Positions 28,982 through 38,750 are shown, counted from the first letter of the stretch. The stretch: 64,000 bases of DNA from Tritrichomonas musculus (GCA_039105265.1 JAPFFF010000044.1:62001-126000); one strand, 5' to 3'. Notes: generated by a model from the sequence alone, not told the origin. Numbers and translations: made by a program.

Positions 28982-30931
28982 ATGACATTCTTAAACGCTC
29001 AAACAAAAAATCTTGGTAATGATGAAGGTGATGTTTTAGCATTCTTCCAAAATAAATTGAGAAATTTAATACAACGAAACGGCGGTGATAATTCTTTTAG
29101 TTGGATTATGGAAGAATTCAAAGATAAAGATGCACCTTTACCTGTTGGTACTAAAACAAGAATTAAATTAACTCATTCAGGTCATACCATAACTCAAATT
29201 GAAAAATCATTCTCTACAATATTACTTGAGTTCAATGTTAAATTAAATCAAGCTATCGATGTTTCAGCTGATAAAAACGGTTTAATGAAAATATTCGTTG
29301 GTTTCAAAAATGCCGTTGAATTTTATGAAGATTGCAGATTTTGGATTAATGGTAAATTACTTGATACATACCGACAAGATGAATTACAACGTGAATCATT
29401 CGCTTATAATTCTATCAAACCACGAGATGCAAAAGCAACTTCTAAATTCAGTCATTCAACTTGGGAAAATGTAAGCCAATTTTCACCTTCTATTTGTGGT
29501 TGTTATATTGATTTAAAGGATATTGCCGACGGCTTACCTCATAAATTCACAATCGAATTAACAATTCCATTTCTTGATCAACTTGCACTTCAAGCATGGC
29601 AATTATATCCAAATTCAATATGTGGTGAAATAGAAGAAGAAGTTAAAACATCATTGCGTGCTATGGTATGGGCTCAAATAAACCCCAATATCGTTAAAGA
29701 AACTTTACAATTCCTCGAAGATAAAGCAATTGATGAAGAAATACCCGCAGTTGTACCAATCACTCGTAAATTTACACAAATTGGCAAACCATCAGTTATT
29801 GTTTCTCATTATTCAGCAACTCCAACACCAACACAAACATTACATATTAAATATCAAAGAATGCATGGAGCTAAAGCATATACAGCTGAAGAACCAGCAG
29901 GTGGAGACCAAGAACAAATGAGAAAAGATACTCATAACGACGAAGCAGAGCCAATTGTTATTGATTTTCATTATACCGATGAAGAATTCGCAAAATATGA
30001 TGTTGATAAATCACTTGTAAATCATGCTGAATTTGCTGAAACTATCGCGTGTAGAAATCCAGATTATATATTAAATCCAGGTGATTCTGTTAAATTAATT
30101 GAAAATGAAGTTAAAGGAGCTCTTCTCGTTAAATCAAATCGTTTAAATGGTTCATCAATTAATCTTAAAACTGAAAAACTAAGACTTGATGTATTAGGTG
30201 GTACAATACAACTTGGACGTTCAAATTTAGCTGGTTTTGGTCTTAAACAAGGAACATATCAAGGACTAGTTCATGAATTACAAACGCCTTTATTAGTTCC
30301 ATCACAGGAATTAACACGTGAAATATTTGAAGGTACTGCAAAAGCAAATGGTCTTGAAATATCTAAAACAATACCTTTAAAAAATGCAACAAATATAACA
30401 ATGATGTTTCCAAAAAGTCCATTTGATATTACATGCTTCGATAATATTATGTATCAAAACGTTCAACTAGTCGTTAATAAAAGAACATATCCAGACACTG
30501 AATTTCAGAGCACCTGCGGAGCTCGCTTTTATCAACATCAATTAATAGCTAATGAATTAGATGGAGCATTAGAAGCAACGCAAGAATTCGAGGATTCATT
30601 CACTCAACCATTAAATGACCCAACAACTGGTAAGAGATATACTAATTGTAAAAGCGATGGTACAAGCTTTGGTATTAATTTCCAACTTGAACGTTCAAAT
30701 GCTGGATATGTATTTGATGGATTAGATACAGGCACAAATTCAATTACAATTACATTTAGGGGACAACCATTATATCGTGGTGATGATGACACATATTTCA
30801 TTCCTGATTTAGAATATAAAGACCAACACCCACCAAGTCCTGAAGCTTGGATTTGTAGCGATACATACTTCGCATGGTCCGTTAATGGTGTTGAATACTT
30901 CCCTCGCGGTGTTCCAGCAGGATTTGAGTAA
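28982..30931 (+). CDS. Polinton major capsid protein candidate (double jelly-roll type)
   Basis: A 649-aa protein, in the size range of Polinton major capsid proteins. It is beta-rich, with alternating strands and loops and phrases typical of this fold, for example FSTILLEFNVKLNQ, VGFKNAVEFYEDCRFWINGK, IPFLDQLALQAWQLYPNSICGEIEEE and a second half containing FDITCFDNIMYQNVQLVVNK. The double jelly-roll is inferred from length, composition and gene order next to the ATPase, not from a structure search. It would form the icosahedral shell. Confidence 0.78.
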   Translation: MTFLNAQTKNLGNDEGDVLAFFQNKLRNLIQRNGGDNSFSWIMEEFKDKDAPLPVGTKTRIKLTHSGHTITQIEKSFSTILLEFNVKLNQAIDVSADKNGLMKIFVGFKNAVEFYEDCRFWINGKLLDTYRQDELQRESFAYNSIKPRDAKATSKFSHSTWENVSQFSPSICGCYIDLKDIADGLPHKFTIELTIPFLDQLALQAWQLYPNSICGEIEEEVKTSLRAMVWAQINPNIVKETLQFLEDKAIDEEIPAVVPITRKFTQIGKPSVIVSHYSATPTPTQTLHIKYQRMHGAKAYTAEEPAGGDQEQMRKDTHNDEAEPIVIDFHYTDEEFAKYDVDKSLVNHAEFAETIACRNPDYILNPGDSVKLIENEVKGALLVKSNRLNGSSINLKTEKLRLDVLGGTIQLGRSNLAGFGLKQGTYQGLVHELQTPLLVPSQELTREIFEGTAKANGLEISKTIPLKNATNITMMFPKSPFDITCFDNIMYQNVQLVVNKRTYPDTEFQSTCGARFYQHQLIANELDGALEATQEFEDSFTQPLNDPTTGKRYTNCKSDGTSFGINFQLERSNAGYVFDGLDTGTNSITITFRGQPLYRGDDDTYFIPDLEYKDQHPPSPEAWICSDTYFAWSVNGVEYFPRGVPAGFE

Positions 30932-31016
30932 AAAATATTTTATTAAATTATTTTAAACATTTTCAAAACTATTTAATTTAATTTTATATTTTTCAATTTT
31001 TTTATTTTATCATAAA

Positions 31017-31457
31017 ATGGTAGATAAAGTTTTCTTGAATCTCACTAAATTCGTTGATGAATTAAAAGCATTTGACAAAATAAATTTCAATGATTTCGAA
31101 GGCTGTAATGTTTATTTTGAAGGTAATGATACTTATAGAAACAAATTCGGTAAATTAGGAATTAGACCAGTTGCTGTTGAAATGAAAGGTCTTAACAATA
31201 TATTAATCACACATAAAACATTACTCGAATACTTCAAAGGTCAGCCTGTTATTTCAAGCTCTAAATTATGGGATAGATTAAATCAAGCAGATAAATCAAA
31301 AGTACATGTGCTTAAAGTTTCATTTACAACAAAAGAATACGAAGGAACTCCATATTATCCAGCTCAAATTTCAATATTATCAATCAAAAGCAATATTGAA
31401 AAAATAAGAAATCAGGAAGTTAATGAAGAAACTGAAATTACTACAAACTGTATTTAA
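31017..31457 (+). CDS. Polinton 146-aa protein, unknown
   Basis: A 146-aa mixed alpha/beta protein (MVDKVFLNLTKFVDELKAFD; GCNVYFEGND; RPVAVEMKG; HVLKVSFTTKEYEGT). Same direction as the capsid gene, 85 bases downstream, convergent with 31488-31820. No family recognised; a virion or capsid-vertex component is plausible from its place between the capsid and the fibre-like gene. Confidence 0.6.
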   Translation: MVDKVFLNLTKFVDELKAFDKINFNDFEGCNVYFEGNDTYRNKFGKLGIRPVAVEMKGLNNILITHKTLLEYFKGQPVISSSKLWDRLNQADKSKVHVLKVSFTTKEYEGTPYYPAQISILSIKSNIEKIRNQEVNEETEITTNCI

Positions 31458-31487
31458 AAATAAAATTATTTTTCTACAAAGTTTCTT

Positions 31488-31820
31488 TCAATACTCCAAC
31501 TTCAAGAATACAGTGAATCTATCAGGTTTTATTTCATTTCCATTTGCATCACAAAACCATATCTTAAAATGTCTTTTAGTACCAATATATTCATACTTTC
31601 TATTGTCATCAGGAACAGGTAAATTTGAATACCAAACTAAACTATCACAATATTCGTCTCTTTGTATAAATGAAGCATGAACTTCAGTTTCAGCATCTAT
31701 ATATTCATTACACACTGCTAAGCAATATTGGAAACTAATATATCGTTTATTTAATGAATTTACAAATTCTGGTGGCAATTCGTTTTCATAGTCTTTTGTT
31801 ATAAAATATGTTTTAACCAT
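31488..31820 (-). CDS. Polinton 110-aa protein, unknown
   Basis: A 110-aa protein from ATG 31820. The C-terminal half is beta-rich (LVWYSNLPVPDDNRKYEYIG, FKIWFCDANGNEIKPDRF, TVFLKLEY), like the last strands of a jelly-roll. Divergent from the fibre-like gene with only 24 bases between the two start codons, so they must share a promoter region. Function unknown. Confidence 0.6.
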   Translation of the reverse strand: MVKTYFITKDYENELPPEFVNSLNKRYISFQYCLAVCNEYIDAETEVHASFIQRDEYCDSLVWYSNLPVPDDNRKYEYIGTKRHFKIWFCDANGNEIKPDRFTVFLKLEY

Positions 31821-31844
31821 TTTATTTTTAATTAAAATTTACAG

Positions 31845-34800
31845 ATGACAGCAATAATTACAAAACAAAATGTTAAAGATGGTGCATTTACTGGTGGTAA
31901 TAATAAACCAACTGCTAACGGAGAATTTGAAAAATTACATGTAAAAGGAGATACAACAATAGATGGAAAAATAAATAATGAACAAATTATTAACATTGAA
32001 TCACGAATAAAAACATTAGAAGAAACACCAGCAGAAGGATTACCCTTTGAAGATGGATTAAATGATTTTATAATTAGTGCCGATACATTAAGAACATTTG
32101 AAAATGATGAATATAATATTCTTGAAATAGAAATTGACGATAGTTCTAACGATAGTTCTACGAACGTAGCGCTACGCGACATAACTGAATTTAGTGGAGA
32201 TTTATTCGAAATAATATTTCCTTCATATATGAATTTATCAACTGGTATAATATCTTTGTCAAATGGAGCGTTTAAAAATCCATGTATATCGTATGACTTG
32301 CAACGCAAGACTCTTTCTCTAGAAAGTGATACTGAAAAATATACGTTGAATTACATTAACGAAGACGAAAAACCACGACTATATATTCACAAAACTATTA
32401 TTGATAAACCAATGGATTTATTCACTTCGGGATTCATGCGTATAAATTATATTGCTAAAATAAAACAAACTATAAACTCAAAAGACAATCAATTAATAAA
32501 TTTCAAATGTAATACAATAGATGCTGACAATTGCTTTAAATTATATCGTTCTCCATTACCTGATTTTTACGAGATGAAATCTTACGGTATAACTAACGAC
32601 AATGAATATTATTATGCTGATTATGGATATATTCCTGGAACACCAGAATTTGAAGCTTTAATTGATGGTCAAGCTTTCGAATTTCATGATGAAGCATTTG
32701 GCACTGATTACAAAATGACTAAAAAAGGTAATGAATGGGTTGGTAATAATGTATCTTTTCATATACCAATATCAGCTTCAATTAAAGGAGAAACTAAATT
32801 CTTTAAACATCAAACGCAGCCATTACTTATTAAGCAAAATGAAACTAATAAAGCAATATTAAGAGCATGGATTAGTTATTACTCAAACGAGAACCCATTT
32901 AAATTTATTAATGAAAAAGGATTATTAAAGTTTGTCGATTGTGAAATTGATAAATATGTTGATAATGTAAATGGATATTGGGCTGTATATCTAAAATGTA
33001 CTCAAAAGAAAAGCTGTAATTTCACATGTTCATTAATGATAAATGGAATAGAATATCAAACAGAATTTGGATTTGAATATTCATCATATGAAGCTGAATC
33101 ATGTTATAAAGTTAATACCAATAATTGTTATGAGTACTTGCCATATCATTATAACGGAAAACTTGAAGTAGGCAATCCACCATATGGTTTAAAATTATAT
33201 ATGCGCACTAATAAAGAATTAATATTTAAAATTGCTGATACCAAATATGAAGAAGGAACAAATACTTTTGAATTTTTAGCATCAACAGGTTTTTATACCG
33301 TATCACCACGACCTGAAGCATGTACAACATTATTTACAAATTATAACATTCAAACAAGCGGAGTAGTTATTGGTGAAAATATAGAATCGCATGTATTCGT
33401 TTTAAATTCATTAGGTAATACTGTAGATATAGCAGTTAATCAAATATCACAATTACAAAATTATTATGTTCAACTACAACAACAATTAGAGGAAGTCAAA
33501 AATAAACAAAATTGGTTTGATATCGTTAAAAATGTTATATGTATTGGAGGTTCTGTTGTTAATTTTATGGGTGGTCCAACAAAGATATTATCAATTGCTA
33601 AAAATGGAATATCAAGTTTAATTGGAATGTCATTCGCTGCAGATGAAGAATTAATAGAAGATGCTGTAATAGTTGCATGTGATAGATCTTCTACTGTATT
33701 AGCCGAAGTTAAAGTAGAAGAATTAGATTTAGCTAATGAAGAGCCACTATTAACTGAAAACCTTAATCGATATAAGTATTTATGCACCTCTCTTAAATAT
33801 GATTATCATATTGAAGTCTCATTTGCGATTGATGATCTAGGTGAAGTAGTAAAAATAAATACTTATACAGTTAACGAAGATTTAACAATAACGGAAACGT
33901 CCCTTACAGGGCCGAACATTTCAACAGACCAAAGCTCTATTGATTGTTTAATTATATATAATAGTCCATATTTGATTATAGACAGTAATTATAAACCAAT
34001 TAAGGTTGAAGTTAAAAGAATACCAAAAAGAACAAACACAGAATTAGGATTAGGTGCAGAACTTAAAGATAATCATATTTTATCATCAGCTGCAACTGTT
34101 AAATTAATTGAAAATCATAAAGTTCATTTGAACGAATCATTCACAAATAAATTAAGTGAAACATTAAATAATTATGCATCGGTTCAATATGTTCAGGATA
34201 ATTACCCGTCGTACACATATTTAAACGCAAACTTTAAAAATAACAATCAATTAACAAATATATTAGATGCTTATGCATTGAAAACAGAATTGCCAAATAT
34301 ACCTGATGATTTAGTTAATAATGAAACATTAACGAATTCACTAAATAATTATGCATTAAAGACTCAATTAATGAATTATGAATTAACTAAAGAGATTCCT
34401 GATAGTATTAACGTTAAGATTTATTTCTACTTCAAGTTAACGAAACCTTCACCAAACTTTACCGCAACGATCACTTTTAAATGGGTAAATGCTGAAGGTG
34501 TTGATGATTCATACACTGGTGTATTCATCGTTGAGAATAACAAAATTGTTAAACGAACTGGTCCAAGTAAGAAAATAACATTCTTAGGAGTTAGTGGTTC
34601 AATTGGTGGACGTCAAACACAATATGGATATTATAATTATAAAGAAGGTATATTTCAATGGACTCCAACAGTTGCCGAAGCAGGACGTGAAGTCTTTAAT
34701 GTTGATCCTGAAAGAACATCATTTACAGAAAACGTTTTATATGGTAGTGATTTAAACTATTATTCTTCAAAAGAAGAAGTAAATACTCTATTAAGTAGCT

Positions 34801-35576
34801 ATTCTTTGAAAGAAGAGTTGGCCCTTGCTATCGAGCAAGTGAAAGAAGAATTAGCAGAATCAATTCCATCAATTCCTGATGATTTGGTTAATAACGAAAC
34901 ATTAACAACAGCATTAAGTGAATATATTCATAATGACAATTTAATTAAAGATATAATAATTGATGATGAAGGAAATATTGATGCAATGGATAAAATAGTA
35001 ATGCAAACTTTAAATAATTGTACATCTACTAATATTTCTTTAAAACTATTTCAAACTTTAGATACAAAGATAACGAATTTAAAGGAGCAACCAAACACAA
35101 CTATAACTCATTATTGCCCAATAGAATTATCATTAAACAAAATCGAAGACTTTATAATTGGAACTCCTGTATATTTAACAGGTAAGGTTTATCGCTACGC
35201 GCCAAGGACTGAAAGTTCGCTTGCGCTCATGCCCGAAGGGCTTTCCGGGCACTTCGTGCCTTCAACAGAAGCAGACACTACTGATTGTATATCTTCAGTT
35301 AAAACAACTGGTAAATGGAATGAGTATATAGGTATATGTGTTAAAATTGATTCTAAAAATAACTGTATTACATTCGCAAGTGGAGGGGACTATATGGTTA
35401 GAGTTGATGATACAACAGGATATAATATCGGTGATGAAGTATTTATTGATAATGAAGATAATAAATTAAAAATACTTTCAGGACAAACTGCTATAACATC
35501 CAAAATTAGACGTATGACGGTTGGAATTATTACAGCAAAAATAAATGATACAATGTTAGCTGTGTTCAAAAGCTGA
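31845..35576 (+). CDS. Polinton 1,243-aa fibre-like structural protein
   Basis: The largest gene of the element. The N-terminal part (NKPTANGEFEKLHVKGDTT, then a heptad-like IESRIKTLEE) resembles the base of phage fibres. The central region is beta-rich with a coiled coil (LQNYYVQLQQQLEEVKNKQ) and a hydrophobic segment after it (GGSVVNFMGGPTKILSIAKN). Residues about 770-870 and 1010-1030 carry fibre-type repeats: LNNYALKT, DAYALKT, and twice IPDDLVNNETLT. The C-terminal 110 residues form a small beta domain like phage decoration or fibre-tip modules (IGTPVYLTGKVY, GDYMVRVDDTTGYNIGDEV). Hairpin modules lie inside the gene at 32165-32176, 34824-34839 and 35231-35260. Likely a vertex spike or receptor-binding protein, by inference. 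Confidence 0.68.
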   Translation: MTAIITKQNVKDGAFTGGNNKPTANGEFEKLHVKGDTTIDGKINNEQIINIESRIKTLEETPAEGLPFEDGLNDFIISADTLRTFENDEYNILEIEIDDSSNDSSTNVALRDITEFSGDLFEIIFPSYMNLSTGIISLSNGAFKNPCISYDLQRKTLSLESDTEKYTLNYINEDEKPRLYIHKTIIDKPMDLFTSGFMRINYIAKIKQTINSKDNQLINFKCNTIDADNCFKLYRSPLPDFYEMKSYGITNDNEYYYADYGYIPGTPEFEALIDGQAFEFHDEAFGTDYKMTKKGNEWVGNNVSFHIPISASIKGETKFFKHQTQPLLIKQNETNKAILRAWISYYSNENPFKFINEKGLLKFVDCEIDKYVDNVNGYWAVYLKCTQKKSCNFTCSLMINGIEYQTEFGFEYSSYEAESCYKVNTNNCYEYLPYHYNGKLEVGNPPYGLKLYMRTNKELIFKIADTKYEEGTNTFEFLASTGFYTVSPRPEACTTLFTNYNIQTSGVVIGENIESHVFVLNSLGNTVDIAVNQISQLQNYYVQLQQQLEEVKNKQNWFDIVKNVICIGGSVVNFMGGPTKILSIAKNGISSLIGMSFAADEELIEDAVIVACDRSSTVLAEVKVEELDLANEEPLLTENLNRYKYLCTSLKYDYHIEVSFAIDDLGEVVKINTYTVNEDLTITETSLTGPNISTDQSSIDCLIIYNSPYLIIDSNYKPIKVEVKRIPKRTNTELGLGAELKDNHILSSAATVKLIENHKVHLNESFTNKLSETLNNYASVQYVQDNYPSYTYLNANFKNNNQLTNILDAYALKTELPNIPDDLVNNETLTNSLNNYALKTQLMNYELTKEIPDSINVKIYFYFKLTKPSPNFTATITFKWVNAEGVDDSYTGVFIVENNKIVKRTGPSKKITFLGVSGSIGGRQTQYGYYNYKEGIFQWTPTVAEAGREVFNVDPERTSFTENVLYGSDLNYYSSKEEVNTLLSSYSLKEELALAIEQVKEELAESIPSIPDDLVNNETLTTALSEYIHNDNLIKDIIIDDEGNIDAMDKIVMQTLNNCTSTNISLKLFQTLDTKITNLKEQPNTTITHYCPIELSLNKIEDFIIGTPVYLTGKVYRYAPRTESSLALMPEGLSGHFVPSTEADTTDCISSVKTTGKWNEYIGICVKIDSKNNCITFASGGDYMVRVDDTTGYNIGDEVFIDNEDNKLKILSGQTAITSKIRRMTVGIITAKINDTMLAVFKS

Positions 35577-35595
35577 AATTGATCTAATAAACCAA

Positions 35596-35660
35596 GAAAT
35601 CGTAGATTTCCGGGCTATTAAAATAGCCAAGGAACTAAAAGTTCCCGGACCTAATAGGTC
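35596..35660. terminator. hairpin cassette between convergent Polinton genes
   Basis: Four perfect stems in a row: GAAATC gta GATTTC (35596-35610), GGCTATT aa AATAGCC (35613-35628), GGAACT aaa AGTTCC (35631-35645), GACCTA a TAGGTC (35648-35660). They lie between the fibre-like gene (ends 35576) and the convergent gene ending at 35651. A transcription end or 3'-processing signal for both strands is the simplest role; this is inference. Confidence 0.6.
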
Positions 35661-36292
35661 ATTTTTAAACTAATACCATATTTTATAAATTCGGTGTAAA
35701 TTCTGTTATATTTGTATTTAAATTCTTCGGTTTGACCATCTTTTGAAACTAATATTTTTGAAACGTAAATAATTTTACTTGATTTTGCAGTACAACCGCC
35801 ACATGTTATATTATCATCTAAAACTAGATCGACTTTCTCGCAATCAGTTAATAGTTTAATCATATTCATTAATAATTTGCTTTCACATACCACATATGAA
35901 TTTATTTTTAATGGGTTTGATTCATACATTGCTACTAACATTTCTAAGAATTTATTTTTCTTATCAAGTTCATCAATTTCATTTGTTAAATCTGCGATTC
36001 CTCTGTCTTGGGAAAGATTGTTTATTGGAGGCTGATATTGAAATGTCCCATTGTTCATTGTCATCTGTGTACCTAAAGTTTGACCAACCTGTGAGGTATC
36101 CGCTGGTTGGTTCGCTTGAGTAAAATTTACGTTTGGGTTTAGTGGTGGTACATTTGGATAAAAAGGCGGAGCAGATTCATTACGATTTTTATTAGGAGGT
36201 GTTATTTTGATATTAACATTAGTGTTTTGTTCTTGCTTAATGGTGTTATCTGTTTCACTGCTAAGAATTCTTGCTTGTCGTAGTGCACACAT
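35651..36292 (-). CDS. Polinton 213-aa protein with proline-rich N-terminal region
   Basis: ATG at 36292 (MCALRQARILSSETDN). Residues about 30-95 are Pro/Asn/Gln-rich and probably disordered (PPFYPNVPPLNPNVNF). Residues 100-125 are coiled coil (LTNEIDELDKKNKFLEML). The C-terminal 90 residues form a compact domain with a CGGC pair. Function unknown. Its last codons run into the hairpin cassette at 35648-35660. Divergent from the MAFGSW gene at 36340, 47 bases apart. Confidence 0.65.
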   Translation of the reverse strand: MCALRQARILSSETDNTIKQEQNTNVNIKITPPNKNRNESAPPFYPNVPPLNPNVNFTQANQPADTSQVGQTLGTQMTMNNGTFQYQPPINNLSQDRGIADLTNEIDELDKKNKFLEMLVAMYESNPLKINSYVVCESKLLMNMIKLLTDCEKVDLVLDDNITCGGCTAKSSKIIYVSKILVSKDGQTEEFKYKYNRIYTEFIKYGISLKMTY

Positions 36293-36339
36293 ATTTTATT
36301 ATTTAAAAAAACATTAAATATTAGTTTTATATATTAAAA

Positions 36340-36564
36340 ATGGCATTTGGTAGTTGGCTTAAAAAATTGGGTAATAATATTAAATCTGCAGCAAAGGATT
36401 TTGCAGAAGGTTTTAAATTCGGTTGGAATAAAACTAAATCAATTATGGAAAAATTACCAGTTGTTGGTAATGTCGCAAAAATATTACCAAAATTTGACAA
36501 TTCAAATAATCCTGCATTAAAGTATTTTGGAAGTGATGGGTTCTATGAACCCCGGAAATCGTAG
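36340..36564 (+). CDS. Polinton 74-aa MAFGSW-type small protein
   Basis: Starts MAFGSWLKKLGNNIKSAAKD, basic and amphipathic, then NKTKSIMEKLPVVGNVAKIL. The shared MAFGSW start and similar helix make it a likely paralogue of 28645-28926. The last codons and the stop (TAG) are supplied by the first hairpin of the following cassette. A membrane-active or DNA-condensing virion peptide is possible by analogy with adenovirus cores; not proven. Confidence 0.55.
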   Translation: MAFGSWLKKLGNNIKSAAKDFAEGFKFGWNKTKSIMEKLPVVGNVAKILPKFDNSNNPALKYFGSDGFYEPRKS

Positions 36565-36650
36565 ATTTCTTGGCTATTTTAATAGCCCGGAAAAGGCTTT
36601 GCCTTTGAGCGCAAGCGAAACTTAACGTTTCTCGGGTATATTAAATATAC
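36555..36650. terminator. six-hairpin cassette between convergent Polinton genes
   Basis: Consecutive stems: GAAATC gta GATTTC (36555-36569), GGCTATT tt AATAGCC (36572-36587), AAAGGC ttt GCCTTT (36592-36606), CGC aa GCG (36610-36617), GAAAC-GTTTC (36617-36631), GTATATT a AATATAC (36636-36650). They fill the gap between the genes ending at 36564 (+) and 36641 (-). The first two stems reuse the vocabulary of the 35596-35660 cassette. Confidence 0.65.
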
Positions 36651-36871
36651 AGATTCTTAACAGCTTTATTTAATAGATTTCTAATTTTAATATCTCTATC
36701 ATATTTATTTTTAAGTTTCTGTCGTTTATTTTTAGCTTTATCAGTGTTTGGTTCAGGTTGGTTTAAAATACGTCTGTAATATTGTAATCTTGAATTAATT
36801 AGTCTCAAAGTTGGAGTTGCAAATGTTTTTCTTTCGTGTGGTTGTCTTAATGGTTTTAGAGTTTGTGTCAT
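36641..36871 (-). CDS. Polinton 76-aa highly basic protein
   Basis: ATG at 36871. Very rich in Lys and Arg (RQPHERKTF, RLQYYRRILNQ, DKAKNKRQKLKNKYDRDIK), no acidic clusters, predicted helical. A nucleic-acid-binding or core protein is likely from charge alone. Divergent from the integrase gene with 90 bases between starts. Confidence 0.55.
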   Translation of the reverse strand: MTQTLKPLRQPHERKTFATPTLRLINSRLQYYRRILNQPEPNTDKAKNKRQKLKNKYDRDIKIRNLLNKAVKNLYI

Positions 36872-36961
36872 ATTTTTATGTGAATAAAAAATTTATTTGA
36901 ATAAAAATTTATTTGAAAGAAATTTTTTAAATTCATTAATTTATTATTTAAAATCTAAAAA

Positions 36962-38665
36962 ATGGCATATGAATTATATAATAATGCTAATGATATTATT
37001 TTATATACAGCATGTAGGATAAGAGACTTTTATAATATTGCTGATTTTGAAAAACGAGCGAAGAAAAATATAAATGATTATTGCAGAAGTTATTTAGAAA
37101 TTGATGTAAAGCCCAATGATGTAAATAATTTTTATGCAATTCACAATAAAGAAATTATTAATATAGTGAAAAATCGAAAACAGCTTTATAAACAATATGG
37201 TTATTATAATGATGATGATGATTTTACTGAACCTTATGATGATCTTGATATTGAAGTTGAACGAATAACTAGTTATAGAACTGTAATAAAAAATGCTAAA
37301 AAAGAATTGATGGAAAAGGTATTTAAAAACAAACGTAAATTATCACTTGACCAAGTACGAAAACTAGCAACATTTAAAGGATTAAAGGATAAAGATATTG
37401 AGGATATTTACGCTAAATATTCTAAAGAATGGGAAGAACAGCATACCGAAAAAATTATTGTTAAAGATGAAGGAACTTTGTTCCCGAGCGCAAGCGAAGT
37501 ACAGAGAGAAACATTCAATAATAAATTGAAAAAATACGTTATAGAACATATGAACAATGATTTATTAACTTATGAAGATTTTGAACGATTGATTCGTGGA
37601 TGGAATAGAGGTAGGAAATCATTAAAAGAATGTTATGAAAATTATAAGAATTTGTATTTTAAACAGCCTGGTACAACAATACAATATACAGAAACAAAAG
37701 ATACTGGATTAATTGGTTATAAAAGTCCTGATAAAATTGAAGTTTTAAAAGGATTGTTTCCTAAAAAGCAAATCGTCGATAATACTGTTAAAGCATCGTT
37801 TAATTTGAAATCGAATATTAAACGTTATCAACTTCATAAATGCGCTTCAAGGAATACATGGATTATTGATTTAATGTTTTGCGATAAATTAAGTTATTTA
37901 GTAGCTATCAATGTAAATACTAAATATTTATATGTTGAATTAATGAATGATATAATTGAACCAAATGAGTTTTCCATAAAAGCAACTAAATCAACAATTA
38001 CGTATTTAAGAGCTTTAGATAGAATGATTAATAAAGGTATGAATGTAAAACATTTAATAGGTGATGGTGAATTAGCTTTTAATTCTAAGGAAGCTAAGGA
38101 AGCATATTATAATTCAAAAGGAATTGACTTTAAACCAGTTCCTCGTCAAGTTATGGGTGTATATCCTGAGTTTATGCAAAAAGAACGAAAAGCTGTAAAA
38201 ACTGACCCATTACATGGCTCATTAGGAATTATTGATAGAGTGATTAGAACTATTAGAGATATTGCTTATAATATGAAAATTGGTATAATAACACCGAATA
38301 TAATGAATGATATCGTTAAACAATATAATTACTCACCACATAAAGGATTGAGTAAATGGGCAGGCTTTAGTGTTTCGCCGAAAATGGTTAATGATGATCC
38401 TGATTTAGAAGAATATATTGTGAGAAAAATAAATCAGGAAAATTATAATATAATGAACAAACCAGGATTTAAAATTAAAGTTGGTACGAATGTTAAAGTT
38501 TATAATGAAAAAGACACTATGAATAAACGTCGTGCAATTATTCAACCAGGCAGTTTTAAAGTTAATGGTTTTAAGAATGGTTTATATGAAGTTGAAGGAA
38601 ATGTTAATGGTAAAAATAAAACTCAATTAATTCCTCGTTATAAATTAGATTTTATTTCGTCGTAA
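36962..38665 (+). CDS. Polinton retroviral-type integrase
   Basis: A 567-aa protein. The N-terminal half is helical and Lys-rich. The integrase core fold begins around residue 295 (NTWIIDLMFCDKLSYLVAIN, Asp303), with the second acidic motif LIGDGELAF (Asp368) and then the long helix region HGSLGIIDRVIRTIRDIAYN; after it come YNYSPHKGL and a C-terminal chromodomain or SH3-like tail (VGTNVKVYNE, GLYEVEGNVNGKNKTQLIPR). This enzyme inserts the linear element at a short staggered site, consistent with the 5-bp duplication seen. Hairpin modules occur inside the gene at 37472-37496 (residues GTLFPSASE). Confidence 0.9.
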   Translation: MAYELYNNANDIILYTACRIRDFYNIADFEKRAKKNINDYCRSYLEIDVKPNDVNNFYAIHNKEIINIVKNRKQLYKQYGYYNDDDDFTEPYDDLDIEVERITSYRTVIKNAKKELMEKVFKNKRKLSLDQVRKLATFKGLKDKDIEDIYAKYSKEWEEQHTEKIIVKDEGTLFPSASEVQRETFNNKLKKYVIEHMNNDLLTYEDFERLIRGWNRGRKSLKECYENYKNLYFKQPGTTIQYTETKDTGLIGYKSPDKIEVLKGLFPKKQIVDNTVKASFNLKSNIKRYQLHKCASRNTWIIDLMFCDKLSYLVAINVNTKYLYVELMNDIIEPNEFSIKATKSTITYLRALDRMINKGMNVKHLIGDGELAFNSKEAKEAYYNSKGIDFKPVPRQVMGVYPEFMQKERKAVKTDPLHGSLGIIDRVIRTIRDIAYNMKIGIITPNIMNDIVKQYNYSPHKGLSKWAGFSVSPKMVNDDPDLEEYIVRKINQENYNIMNKPGFKIKVGTNVKVYNEKDTMNKRRAIIQPGSFKVNGFKNGLYEVEGNVNGKNKTQLIPRYKLDFISS

Positions 38666-38750
38666 GACGAAGGATTTGTTTCAAATGAGAGGCTACGGCT
38701 TACTCAAGGAAAAAGGCTTTGCCATTGAGCGCAAGCGAATCAAAGATTTC
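38657..38750. terminator. hairpin cassette between integrase and PolB genes
   Basis: Stems TCGTC gtaa GACGA (38657-38670), ATTTG ttt CAAAT (38674-38686), GGC ttt GCC (38715-38723) and CGC aa GCG near 38730. They separate the convergent ends of the integrase (38665) and polymerase (38740) genes; both genes end inside the cassette. Same vocabulary as the 36555-36650 cassette (AAAGGC-GCC, GAGCGC-aa-GCG). Confidence 0.55.
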
